Shown here: positions 24,011 to 35,940 of the stretch, piece after piece
Numbering within the stretch: the stretch's first letter is position 1
Layout: each line of letters begins with the position of its first letter
From: Anaspis maculata
Taxonomy: Eukaryota > Arthropoda > Insecta > Coleoptera > Scraptiidae
Reading direction: 5' to 3'
DNA length: 64,000 bases
NCBI GenBank assembly: GCA_949128115.1
Contig: OX421967.1
Location: forward strand, 26,304,635-26,368,634
The notes under the pieces: model-generated
Told to the model about the DNA's origin: nothing
What the model saw: the letters and a program-made list of their open reading frames with translations, nothing else
The model's database searches: none
Made by a program: the position numbers and the translations under genes

Positions 24011-27000
24011 ATGAACGCTTTGGGGCTCAGCATGATCCTAAAAATGGGTTGCATTTGCAACGAGGAGACGATAGAAGTGAACGGGATCAAGTACCGCGTC
24101 AAGGAACGCCTGGGAGAGGGGTGAGCGCCGGATTTCCGAACCTAACCTCAAAGTTTGACATCGTTCCTGTCTTTCCAGAGGCTTTGCCTACGTCGATTTG
24201 ATCGAAAACAAATCGTCTAAGCAAAAATACGTCGTCAAACGCATGCTGTGCTCAACGATAGAAGACCAGAAAATGGCCACGGAAGAAATAGGCTACCACA
24301 AGAAGTTCCGACACCCCAACATCATCGAACTGATCGATTCGACTTTCAAAGGCTCCGCCGACATCGTGGTCAATGCCACTTCAGAAGCCTTCCTCATTTT
24401 GCCGTACTACAGGAGGGGCACGCTGCGGGACTATTTGCAGCTGAGGAGTGTTAATAAGAGCTACCTGGACGTGACGGAGATCCTGAGGATGTTCAGCCAG
24501 ATCTGTGATGCCGTCAAGTACTTGCATGATTTCAAGCCGGACGCGATAGCGCACCGGGATTTATCCACGGGGAATGTGTGCCTGATGGAGGACATGACGC
24601 CGGTTTTGGTGGATTTGGGGTCGTGCGCTCCGGCCAAAGTGCAGATTTGCGGGGCACAGGATGCGCAGAAGCTGCAGGATTTGGCTGCGGCCAGGTGCGC
24701 GATGACCTACAGGGCTCCTGAACTTTTTAGAGTGGAGAGTTATTGTGTTATCGATCAAAGGACTGATATTTGGGTGCTTATTCCTGATCTCTTTTGATTG
24801 AGAATTTGTATTAATCGGGTGATTTTTAGAGTTTGGGATGTGTTCTTTATGCAATGTGCTATTTTAAATCACCATTTGACGTTGTATATGAACGTGGAGA
24901 TTCCGTCAATTTGGCTGTTATTTCTGGACGGATCGATTTTCCAAGAGATGCACCTTTTGATGAGGTAAGGTCAGAGATGGAAGGGTCTAAAAGGTCACCT
25001 TCTACTTACAAAGGAGAACAAACCGAGATTCATACAAGGGGAGTTTTCAAAATATAGGAATATTCATAGGAACAAGGTGCACCTACTTTTTTACATTATG
25101 GAACAACCTTCGTTTGTTTAAAAACGTAATAACTTGTAGATTGATCTAGGTAGATTACAGAAATTTTTTTTACATGGCCAGAAAGATTGACCATTGTTTT
25201 TTGTTCTTTCTCCCTTGCTTATTAACATACAATCTTGGCTGTTTTTATATTTTTCAGCAACTGTAACCCTTGGGTAGGTAGCTGTGATTGATAAGAGAAT
25301 AATAGATGAAAATCATCAGAATAGGAAATCTGCGGGAAAGTTTTTAGCTACACCCTGTCCTTCTGTCTGCATGACAGTTGGGAAATTAAATACCTCCCAT
25401 TTGCAGTAGTACCACAGAAGTAGTACGTCCAGCAGAACTGTGATACGAGTGACCTGAGAGACTTGGTTTTTAACTAGGTATTCAGGTTTTCAAATGTCAA
25501 ATCTGAACCATAGAAAATCCCTAAAACTTTGCAGTTGGTTGCACTGGTGATATTCGACACGATAATTCAACGACACACGATGTCGCCTAGGCCACTTTTG
25601 AAACGCATTTCCGCGCATTTTCCCTACATATGGACGGAAATTTTTGTGAAACGTGATGTCTGAAAGCTTTTTTCCATTTTATTGGAAAATTCTGCAATTT
25701 TCTGGCTTTTCCGCAGTTTTCATCCATGAACAAAAAAATTAAAGTAGCTCTGACATTTGACAGTTGAGAAACATCTATCTAACTTCTTGAAGTGAATTCG
25801 ACTTTTCAACTCTTTATTCGAAAAAATTTGATGGCGGCGCTCCAATAAAGTGAAGCATTGGAAGCACCGATCCTTTGGCCTGCTCCAGCCAGATAAAGGC
25901 GCCAAGCCTTTCAGAACAATTGACAAAAACAGGAACACCCCGGCATCGGCAGGTCCGCCATTTGCGCTCGCACCAGGATTCACGTGTAAAAGGTTTAATA
26001 ATATTTTTTTTTTATAAAACCCAACCGCTCCAAGTTGCTGATTGGACCAAAACTGATGTGGTTATCTTGAATTTGCCATCTGTTTCCGTTTTGGCACTTG
26101 CGCGAGACGAGTTTGTGTCGGCGCCGTCAAGACACTTTTGACCCGAATGCCGTGAAATTCCACAGAGCTGTGTGATTTTGGCATCTAATCGACGGTCACA
26201 GGTCTCTGCGGCCCCCGAGTCGCATTTCTACACATGATACGGTCAATTTTTCAAAGATTTCAACATTGTGATTTGTGTTTGACAGGCAACATGACTTTTG
26301 AACAGACTAGTTTCACACGAGACAAGAAGGCGGCAAGCCTATAATGCTGGAAACCCTACTGAAAACAAACAGTTGTCGAGGTCATTCGAGTTACAAAGCT
26401 GCTGGATGTACTAGGTGATATTTGAATAAATGGTTCCCACAGCACATATTTACTATATATTTAGAGAAAACGTTGAAACTTCTTTTGAAAGAACAGAATA
26501 ACTAAAGAAATTACAGAGACGGGACCAAAACCATCGTGTTCCTACTTTGTTCAGGAGCAGCAGCAGGTTCAGGTGCTGTGTAAAGTATAATCAGTTCCAC
26601 GGTTTTTTCCATGGGAGAAAGTTATGAAAAAAATGTGTTGTGTTGGCACGATGCTAACTTGATTTTGACGCCTTGATAGATGAGCTATGTATGTAAAATG
26701 TGGCAGCTTCTGTCACCGTCATCTCAACATGATGCACCCACAAGTGAACATTTTTGCGACTGCAAAGCGCAAGTAGGAAAACGTGAGCCCACCTGGAGTG
26801 GAAATGGCTGTGGTGGCAACGGACATAGTGGGCGGCTCCTTGCTGATGCTGCTGATGTTTAATGGAAAAACTGATGGCCAAACGGCCAATCGTGGCAGTA
26901 CTAGAGAAAATAGAATGAAAACCATTCTGCGAGGTTGCTGGAAACTTGTTCATTCCCTCTATCTTTTTCTGCACACATGCTGCTGTTTCAGTAGGTATAA

Positions 27001-27658
27001 GCTAGAGTTGGAAGTACTCACTGCTCAGTGATTTTCATTCCGTTCTCTTTGATACTTCCTCTTCAGTGACCACCGCTTACTTAGCAGGTCTATGCCTAGC
27101 AGCATCAGCGAGAAACCGCCAGTCATGGTAGAGACGCCAGCAACTTTCGCTGCAAGAAGGGCTCACGTTTTCCTACTTTCGCTGCTCATTCTCAGAAATT
27201 TTCACTTGCGGGTGCACCGCATCGAGATGATGGTAACAGCTGTCACATTATAGTAGCACATTTATCAAGGCGTCAAAATTAAGCTGGCATCGTATCATTC
27301 GCGCCAACACAACACGTTTTTTCTGTAGCTTGCTCTAATGAAAAAAGGCGTGAAATTGATTATATCATGTATTTTACGTTCAAGTACTGAGATCCACTCA
27401 TGAAAAAGTGCGCTCGCTATTGAGCCTCATGCTTTTGAGGATATTTTCACTTATTAATTTAACCGACCTCGTACCTCGCTTATGAGATTCCATTGGTGCG
27501 CCTCGATTTCAATCAACCTGTATTTTATTTAAATTTTGCAGGACATGCAAAGCTTGATCCTGTTGATGTTGCGGGGTCAACCTCAAGAACGACCATTCAT
27601 CGACGAAGTTATAGCAGCGACGCGACAACTACGCAACAAGTACGAAAACGTAGCTTAA
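24011..27658 (+). CDS. STK16: STK16-type serine/threonine kinase (NAK family)
   Basis: Membrane-associated protein kinase of the Numb-associated kinase family, linked in mammals to Golgi and secretory trafficking. Four exons: 24011-24120, 24179-24773, 24830-24964 and 27542-27658; 318 aa against 305 in human. Visible: Gly-loop GEGGFAYV (35-42), catalytic Lys57, HRDLSTGN (162-169), DLG (182-184, the family's variant of DFG), YRAPE, RTDIW, SLGCVLYAM, and the C-terminal ERPFIDEV. The activation segment keeps the STK16 signature (LQDLAAARCAMTYRAPELF). Residue 166 is Ser where most kinases have Lys. An internal Met12 begins MGCIC, a consensus for N-myristoylation plus palmitoylation as in human STK16, and has a strong AAAATGG context. 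The functional start is therefore probably 24044. Intron 3 (2.6 kb) carries a fold-back element. Confidence 0.93.
26626..27322. repeat. Fold-back element in STK16 intron 3
   Basis: Arms of about 165 bp in inverted orientation: GTGTTGTGTTGGC at the left and GCCAACACAACACG at the right, with further matches TTTTGACGCCTTGAT and GGAAAACGTGAGCCC inward. The interior holds only short frames and no recognisable gene. Confidence 0.72.
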
Positions 27659-27860
27659 AACGAAAAACATTTTTTTTATACATACTTGCAATTTTTTATT
27701 ACTGTTGTTACCTACGTCCTACGTACCATAATTATTTATTATTTGTAAATATACACTTTATCGATAAACTCCCGGTGGCTTTTATTCTATTTGCTCCACC
27801 ACCGCATGACTTGTTTCTTTTATTTGAACTAATTGTAATCTGGGACGCCAATATTTGAAC

Positions 27861-30800
27861 ATGAACACCACCGAAAACCATATAAAGCCCTCTCTTGTTG
27901 ATATTTTATTTACGTCCAATTATGGTCAAACATTTGCTCGAGTTTTCGCGCCACCCGCTATCCAGTGCGCCATGAAGAAGCGAAGGGATCTGAACCATCC
28001 CCAGCTGTACGATTCGTTCTACGCCCCTTATCAGACGTACGATAAAACAAAGCTATGGGATGGTGAAAAGTTCAAAATCGAGTACGTCAAGGAGGAAGCG
28101 GACAGATTGAAGAAAGAACTGCACGGGCAAAGCTACAAAGGTAATCTTTGGAAGCGCAAAACGTCGAAAATTTCAAAATTGTGTTTCAGTGAGACTCCGC
28201 AAGGTGCTGTCGTACCTGTGGCAGTTGTTTTTTTCGCATTTTGCCGAAGAATGGATTCTGTTGGCAGCTCTCGGCATTTTGGTGGCCTCGATCAGCTACA
28301 TGATCGACAAGGCTGTCTTTATGTGCCACAGTTGTACGTATTTTTTACTCCGGCCAAACTAGAATGCGAAGGTCGCCATGGTCATTTCTGCTCAATGTGC
28401 CCATTTTGTTAGCGAATCGTCGGAGTTCCTTATTTTTGCATCCGCGAAATCGTTGTTACAAGTAAAAAGGATACCTAATTCAAATGAGAATAAGTAGCAG
28501 AAACATTATTCTTTATTTTTATGGTTATTATTACAACGAATATCCAGGAGCTCCATCAAGCATATCCAAAGGCAGCAGGCACACCTAATTTTTTAACACC
28601 TTTTGAACTTGAATTGGGATTGATCAATTTCAAATTGGGAATTTCCAAATGCAATGGATAATCAATTTCAAATTGGTACTAAACAAATTCAAAGTGGCAC
28701 CAAATAACTTCAAATTGAGAGTAGTTCAACATTGGAGAAGAAAGAATGAATTTGGAAGAGTGCATTTTGAGAAGGAAAAGAAATGTACTTCTTGGACTGA
28801 GTTTTGACAAGAAGAAGAACTTAATGAACACCACATTTTTTCACCAAATCGAATTAATCATCACTCTCAATAGACCATATTCACCAATAAGGCATGCGTG
28901 GTAACTTCTCAAAGTGAGGTGCCAGACGCTATGCGCTTGCGCCCACATCGATCAGGTCCCTCCCTGTGTTAACGGCAGCCTATGACGGCCGCTGTCATCA
29001 GCTGACATTACGCGCTTATTTTCTAACCTCAAACCTCACAAAATATCTACCCGAATAAATGTCTCAAGTAACACGCACACTGTGCCCGTCATTGTTGAAA
29101 ACTGAAATAAAAAAAATTGGACAGTGAACAAATGATACGCAGACCTAATCTTTCTTCGTCACCTGATCACGTGGCATTGACAGACAAAGCTGCAAGTCGT
29201 TATTTAAAGACACTAAAAGAAATGCGGTTATTTTCAAAATACAGCTCATCGAAAAACACGCCTATACCTTTATGCTCTACCTAAAACTGCGGCTATTTGT
29301 CCCACATTCCATTTAATGGCTAATCAAGAAGCACTCTCACTCAGATTTCATTTGATAGATCCGCTGTCGGTCATTTTGATTTATATAAATGAAATTACGC
29401 TATTAACGTGCGTTGGTATAGGACAACTCTGTCCTGCTGGCACTCAAATAAGTAGTTGGCGCATGCTCAGTAGGAGTCGTGTGTATGGCGTATTGAACAT
29501 TCCCAATTTGAAGGTGATTAGTTCCAATTAAAGTTGAAAAGGCATATACTTGTTGTACATCCAAAGACCGCGCGGTGTCACCGCGGTAATTATCAGCCCG
29601 CTACAGCTGACTGCTCTGTATCGAATCCCACTAAACACTAAAGAAGCATCTGGCATGTTTGGAATTGACAATTTAAAATACAAAAGCTAGATTTATAGTA
29701 AATTTGGCAAATAGCTTTTCGGTTACAGTATAGAGGTTGATGTTAACACGAGATGGAAATACTGGCCCTGAGCATTTCAAGTTCTTTAACTTGGTTAACA
29801 CGTTCAACTGATCAGACCTCAGTCATTATTTGAAATAAACCTGATTAGTTCGTGTAACAATGACCATGACGTCCTCAGATAGTGGTCACGATTGACGTGT
29901 TTGCTTGCAGCAAGAGTGCAACTTTATACCGAGCTGGCCTACCACCCGTGGGCAAAGTATTTCGCTTGGATTTCCCTGCCGGTCACTCTCATCCTGTTCT
30001 CTGCTGGATTCACCAAACTGGTATCGCCCAAGGCCGTCGGCTCCGGCCTTCCTGAAATCAAAACCGTCCTCAGGGGCGTCCACGTCGAAGGTTTCTTGAC
30101 CTTCAGGACTTTGGTGGCCAAAGTCATCGGTATCATGTCCACTTTAGGCAGCACCATGCCTCTCGGTAAAGAAGGCCCTCTGATCCACATCTCCATGTGC
30201 TGCCTGCACCTTTTGGGCAAGCTGACGACGTTCCAGGGGATTTACAGCAACGAAAGCAGAAAACTGGACATGCTGGCTGCCGCTGCTGCCGTCGGGGTAG
30301 CTTGCACTTTCGGCGCTCCCATTGGAGGTTTTTAAATTTTGCTTGTTGGTTTGTGTCACACGTTTATGGTTTCTCTTGAAGGAGTCCTCTTCAGTGTTGA
30401 GTTGACAACGGCGTACTATGCAGTGCGTAACTATTGGAGGGGGTTCTGCACGGCCATATGGGGTGCCACTTTCTACAGGCTGCTGCTGGTTTGGATAGAA
30501 GGCGTTGAAAGCGTTACTGCGGTGTTTAAAACTAGTATTTTCGTGGACACGCCCTGGGCAGCTCAAGAGCTGTTCGCCTTTTCGATTTTGGGGTAAGGAG
30601 TTGGGGATTTAGACGCTAAGGGCTCGATACCAAGTTGTAGGCGCAAAGTTTGGGACGGCGTAACTCGCTATATACAGCGGTCTGATTGGTTGGTATCCGC
30701 CGTTGCTATGGTAACCGCACTTACGGCGGTCTCAGCCCCAACTTGGTATCGAGCCGTGAGACTACTGAGATTCTTTCAGGATAATATGCGGATTCGGTTC

Positions 30801-32909
30801 GGCTTTCTACATGCGTTGTAGAGTCAAATACGGCCGTTTTCTCAAGTCCAACAAAACAATCGCAAGGATTCGCAAGGCCAAGTGAGTTCTTTCCTCATTC
30901 CACACTTCCAAATGTTGAACTCTTTTTTTTAGTTTCTTCATCTATCCAGGTTTCATTGCCTTAGTAGTCTCCTCCATTAATTTCCCTTTGGGAATTGGTC
31001 AGTTCTTGAGCGGTCATATCGGTTACGGCCCTCAAGTGACGAACATGTTCAGCAACTTCACTTGGACCAACAGCAATCTTACGGTGGCCCAACACGACAT
31101 GGTCAAAAAGTGGACAACCAAATGGACCGGGATTTACTTGCACTTAGTCTGCGTTATTGCCTTCAATGTAATAGGCCATCCACAAAGATGTTAATGTTAA
31201 CGTAATGTTATCCGGCAATGGTAATGTTAGCATTCAAAGCAATGAGTTTCAAATGGTGACGTTCACAAACATGTTAATGGCAATGGTAAGCATTACTCAT
31301 TGAAACGCGTTGCTTTGAAATGCTACATTACCATTGCCGATAACATTACGTTAACATTAACATCATTGTGGACGGGCTATGAATGTTTTGCAAATTTTAG
31401 TAAGCTTCACAGAGCCCTAGTATTTTCACCCCGGTTTAACTCTATCCTGAGGTTTATGATTAAATGTCATAGCAACGATTGTTAGGACGATGGTATCTAT
31501 AGCATTTAAGCTTCTGGTTGAAGTAATTCAGAGATGGTTATACTGGCCCTTCCAAAGACCTTGATTGTGTTCACAGATTCATTCTTTTTCGCAGTTCGTT
31601 TGTTCGATCCTGGCAGCGACGATGCCGATACCAAACGGAAGTTTCATACCAAATTTCCGTATGGGGGCAGCTGCTGGACGTATCTTGGGCGAGTTGATGC
31701 ACACTTGGTATCCGAATGGTTTGAGCTATTGGGGAAGGTTAACGAAAATCATGCCGGGAGGTTATTCCATAGTGGGTGCTGCTGCGTGGACGGCGGGTGC
31801 AACTCAAACCATGTCTGTGGCTGTTATCGTGCTGGAAATGACAAGTCAAATCACGCACACTATTCCAATTTTAATCGCGGTGCTCATCTCGAACGGCATA
31901 GCTCAACTCTTGGGACCGAGTCTGTACAACGCCGCCATAAAAGCGAAGAAGCTGCCGTACCTTCCTGATTTGTTGCCCAACAATAGCGGTGGGTATAGTC
32001 TTATCCCTGCTCTTATCCCAAAATGTTGTCTTAGTAGGTTCAACCAGTAGTATCATGTGTTCAACCTTGTCCTTGTGTAACTGTGACGGAGGCTTTGAAG
32101 TCGATGCCATAGATCCTCAGAACAATGTCTTCTTTAGCCATGTACAGCGTTTACGTCGAAGACTTCATGAGAACCGACATCAAGTACATTTACCACGGAA
32201 TGTCTTTCGAAAAACTCAAAGACTTGCTCAAAAACAACAAAGACACACAGAGCTTCCCAATGGTCAACAATCCAGTTCGTTTGGTCCTCCTCGGCTCGAT
32301 CCAGCGTCTCCAGTTGATCACTCTAATCGAAAAACAAGTCGGGAAAGAACGTAGAATGAAAGTACTGAACGATTACGAAGAGAAGCTATGCCAAAAATAC
32401 GCGTCAAGCGTAGAATTATTCGACCAAGAAGTAAGAATGTCTCTATGCTGTTGATCCACATTTCGATTACCTCTGCCACAATTTCAGTTCACCGAGAATC
32501 CTTTGTACGTCACTCCGAAAAGTGGAGAGAAACGCACTGTTCAGCTCGTGAGTATTGCCATTTTACTGTTCCAAGTTCACGGTAAGTTTTGCAGCCAAAG
32601 AAGAGAATCTGTGATCTACCGGAAGCTCTGCAGAAGAAATGGGAAGAAGGACAGATGAGAGCACCCGTTGATTTCTCGGCTTGTCACATCGACCCGGCGC
32701 CGTTTCAGTTAGTCGAGAGGACTTCGCTTTTGAAAGTCCATACGCTGTTTTCGATGGTGGGGATAAATGTGGCGTACGTGACGTCGCTCGGGAAGCTGAT
32801 TGGTGTTGTGGAACTGGCCGACTTGAGGAAGGCCATTGACGATGTCAACAGCGGCGCACTCGAACCGCACGATTTGGAAATCATTGTCGGCAACGAAGAG
32901 GATCAATAA
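27861..32909 (+). CDS. CLC-family chloride channel, CLC-2-like (paralog A)
   Basis: Voltage-gated chloride channel subunit of the plasma-membrane CLC-1/2/K branch; works as a dimer. Ten exons: 27861-28140, 28190-28333, 29911-30327, 30382-30592, 30780-30881, 30933-31167, 31595-31988, 32138-32430, 32488-32547 and 32595-32909; 816 aa with all phases consistent. Selectivity motifs are GSGLP (185-189), GKEGP with gating Glu229 (227-231), GSFIP (478-482) and a PSLY segment for the pore tyrosine. CBS1 (MYSVYVEDF onward) and CBS2 (HTLFSMVGI) are joined by a short linker. The start could instead be the ATG at 27972 (MKKRRDL). It lies only 203 bp after the STK16 stop on the same strand. AATAAA overlaps the stop codon. 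Convergent with paralog B. Confidence 0.93.
28334..29910 (+). other. Intron 2 of CLC paralog A
   Basis: Bounded by donor GTACGT and acceptor TTGCTTGCAG. It contains a cluster of imperfect TTCAAATTGG words (28598-28725), and an inverted copy (CCCAATTTGAAGGTGATTAG) near 29505-29525, suggesting a decayed inverted-repeat element. No exon recognised. Confidence 0.5.
30621..30755. mobile_element. MITE filling CLC-A intron 4
   Basis: Inverted ends GGCTCGATACCAAGTTG and CAACTTGGTATCGAGCC bound 135 bp of a 187-bp intron (30593-30779). The middle is GC-rich and has no open frame. Confidence 0.8.
31174..31377. mobile_element. Palindromic MITE abutting a splice donor in CLC-A
   Basis: A 204-bp near-perfect palindrome (GGCCATCCACAAAGATGTTA at the left, complement ending TTGTGGACGGGC at the right), flanked by TA at 31172-31173 and 31378-31379. 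Same family as 1404-2565. The insertion lies directly after the donor GTAATA (31168-31173) of intron 6. Confidence 0.88.
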
Positions 32910-32910
32910 A
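32905..32910 (+). terminator. AATAAA polyadenylation signal overlapping the CLC-A stop codon
   Basis: The final codons read CAA TAA followed by A, so the AATAAA hexamer shares bases with the stop codon. A TTTTATTTTAG U-rich stretch follows within about 40 bp. If used, the 3' UTR is very short. Confidence 0.5.
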
Positions 32911-33028
32911 AGCTTTGAATTTCCGTCTTTTACTTTTATTTTAGGTACTCAGTTAGTCCTGAAGAGTTGATCTGTTGAACTAATTTCATTCATCACGGAT
33001 GATTTGGAAGGCTTGCTTATGTAGGTAC

Positions 33029-33941
33029 AGGGTGTTCACGCGAGACGGATACCCCCCCATAAAAAACTTCCCCTTCAAGATAATTCTAAGAAGAAAAAAC
33101 TTTCCTGGAACAATTTTTGCTGTAGTTTCTGAATAAAGGTGCGTTCAGTCAGCTTATTTAGCCGCAAGTTTTAATTTTAGTCGTAAGCGCAGCATCGGTT
33201 ATTGGCTGATCTGAGGAGGCTGGTTCATGACAGCCAATGAGCATCGCTGCGCTTACGACTAAAACTAAAACTTGCGGCTAAATAAGCCGACTGAACGCAC
33301 CTTATGTCAGGTATAATTTTCTATTTTGTTCCATATACAGGGTGTCGCATTTTTTTTTGGAATTTTTCCGAAACACTCTGTATTCCATCAACACAATCGA
33401 TGGACATTGTTATTGTGATTACAAATATGCATGACACTTCTCAAATTTTCTCTGAAAAAAAAAATAAAAATTCACGGTGGTACCTCAAAAAAAATATATT
33501 TTTTTCAGAAAGATCGATTCATTTCAGGAATCAAATATGTCCCGAATATTTGTTCAGTCATTTTATGTCATTCCATGTCATTTAACAGTGAAACAAAATA
33601 TCTTGAACATATTTGAATTCTGAAATGGGTCCATCATTCTCAAAAAGTAGATATTTTTAGAGATGACATTGTAAATTTTTTAATTTTTTTTTTCAAAAAA
33701 ATCTAGAAGTTTATTGCATGTTCCTAATTAGGATAACAATGTGCATCGATTGTGATGATGGAAGAAAGAGTATTTCGGGAAAAAAAAATTGCGACACCCT
33801 GTATATGGGACGAAGTAGAAAATTGTACTTGACATATTCAGAAACTTCGGCAAAAATTGATCCAGGAAAGTTTTTTCTTTTTCAAATTCTCGCAAAGGGG
33901 AAGTTTTTTATGGGGGGGTATCCATCCCGCATGGACACCCT
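33029..33941. repeat. Fold-back element with AGGGTGTTC ends
   Basis: Inverted ends AGGGTGTTCACGCGAGACGG and the complement of CATCCCGCATGGACACCCT, with arms that continue through ATACCCCCCCATAAAAAACT. A second inverted pair (TATACAGGGTGTCGCA / TGCGACACCCTGTATA) lies further inward near 33336 and 33800. The left arm is interrupted at 33136-33302. Confidence 0.78.
33136..33302. mobile_element. Nested 167-bp MITE with TA target duplication
   Basis: Ends GGTGCGTTCAGTCAGCTTAT and complement, near-perfect palindrome. TA on each side (33134-33135 and 33303-33304). The mirror arm of the host fold-back carries the unoccupied site (TTCTGAATATGTCAAG on the minus strand near 33830-33845), proving insertion. 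Confidence 0.85.
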
Positions 33942-33960
33942 ACTGTGGTGTCTAGCCTGA

Positions 33961-35196
33961 ATATGAAAGAATATGATTTTCTGGACAAATTAGCGCTGGG
34001 TTTGAACATGTTAGCGAAATGGAGCGGTGGGTAACACTTGCGGGAGTGAAGAAGCGGGTGGCGGGAGAATGAGACGCTATAGCGAAAGAAGAGAGGAACT
34101 TTAGTGGGTGCGTTAGAGAACAGAAGGCGTATGGGGGAAGCAAATTATTGGTCGTCAAAATTGAACGAGGGAAGAAATCACCAAGGCAAGTCTATCTTGT
34201 ATGTAATCCAATAAGTATTTCAAAGGATTGAGAGTTATTGTTTTGGTTGCAAGCTTTATTAAGGGTTGTTCTTTGTATTCTGATACCAGCCGAATGTCGC
34301 AACAAAGCCATGAGAATTGCTATTGCAATACCGGAAAATATGCCCTAGCCAAACGCAGCTTCGCACCCCTGAATTTGACCAGGCCACAGCCTGCCTGAAT
34401 TAGGAATTCATTTGATCTCACGATGGAATCCCTCTGTCTCTCTTTAAAAGAGGAAGAATTCGGAAATAGTGGTTTCAATTGGAAAGGGGTACCTAATTAA
34501 TCAGGTGTGGGTTTGCTCACGCAACTAGGATGTATTTTTATTTCAGGGGTGGAACTAAACTTGAATAAATAACTCCTTATTGATAGCTGAATTCAGCACA
34601 TTTGAGACTGAAATTAACAATCAATTCAAATGGAGTAATTAAGGTTCAATTAATTGAATTAGAGATTATGAATGGGGCCTTGCACTGCCACTTTCACACA
34701 CCGAGGGCGCCACAGCCGTTGGGGGCAAATTCGACGATTTTGACGGCGTTGACGCTCCAGCGACCGACGTCCGTCATTTTATGTCTTGATTTGAAATTTG
34801 GATAACCTCTTTTTCTTGCTTGACGTCTCCAGTCACTGTCAGTTACTGGTCAAACTACTCAAACTCCCCTGTTTTTTCCGTCGTTACGGCCGCTTCATCG
34901 ACGTAGGCGCCCCCTACAGTAGTGGCGACCTCACGTTGAGTTTTTCAATTGCAAGACCCCATTCACAGGCAATACCTAAGCAGGTGTGGTTTCAAAAATT
35001 TGTTTATTTGTAACGTTTGTTTAGTCAACCTCTTTCAAAAGAACCTGGGAATCAAAAGACCTGGGAACAAGAAGCTGAGAATTTATTTGAATAATTAAGG
35101 TCTAAAAGGTTACGAGAATTTACACATTGAACACAACGTGGGACATCTCGGCAATGCAAGGGGTTTCATTACATTATCTACCTACCATAGTGGCGG
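33961..35196. other. Intergenic, no gene recognised
   Basis: AT-rich sequence between the CLC-A 3' side and the Gypsy remnant. Short open frames have no recognisable motif. Confidence 0.4.
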
Positions 35197-35940
35197 TTGA
35201 CTGGAAAATCAGATGATGAAAAGGATACGGCATTCTCTGCCGGAAGTGGTCTATATCAGTTTCATGTGATGCCTTTTGGACTTTCTAACGCACCAGCCAT
35301 GTTCGAACGTCTGATGGAGTGCGTCTTGCAAGGTCTCGTCCTCGCATTAAAAACTTGCGCAGTCTACTTCGACGACGTAATGGTCATAAGCCGGACGTAC
35401 CTACAAGAACATCTGCAGAACCCCCCGGGAGGCATTTCGACGTCTTCAAGGTGCACATCTGAAGCTCAGTCTTCTCTTGTTCTTCTTCCATTCATCTAAA
35501 TGCCTGCTTTTCGGGTAGCAGGTCAAATTTTTGGGGCATATAATATCCACGAAAGGAATCGAAGCTGGCGCAGCGAAGTTGAATGCTGTCCGAGAATGGC
35601 CACTACCGAGAAATCGGCATGAAATCAGGAGTTTCCTGGGCTTATGCACATACTACAGAAGAATTGTAAGAAATTTGCTCACAGTGCCAAACCTATAAAC
35701 AAACTGACTGAAGACTACGCCATTCTTGTGGACCAAGAAATGTGAAAACCTATTCATCCGCCATACCGGAATTGAAAAAATGTTGTCACAATACTAGCAG
35801 AGCCAAAAGCGAGTGAGATGTTGTCCAAACCAGAGCTACAGCGTTACACCTAAAGAGCTACAGGCCATCGATCACTTTAACCAGTATTTTTACGACCGGA
35901 AATTTCTGGTGAGGACTGCTGCACTGAAATGGCTGCTGTA
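35197..35940 (+). pseudogene. Decayed Ty3/Gypsy retrotransposon pol fragment (RT to RNase H)
   Basis: The first open frame contains the reverse-transcriptase box MPFGLSNAP and YFDD (the YxDD catalytic pair), then a frameshift. A second frame continues with FLGHIIS, LNAVREWPLP and IRSFLGL, the RT thumb/connection of Ty3/Gypsy elements. Further downstream, in another frame, PKELQAIDHF and YDRKFLVRT match the RNase H start. Several frameshifts and stop codons make it non-functional. No LTRs, gag or integrase were found adjacent to it. Confidence 0.85.

Noticed and set aside
30144..30566. 140-codon minus-strand ORF
   Set aside because: Antisense of CLC-A exons 3 and 4.
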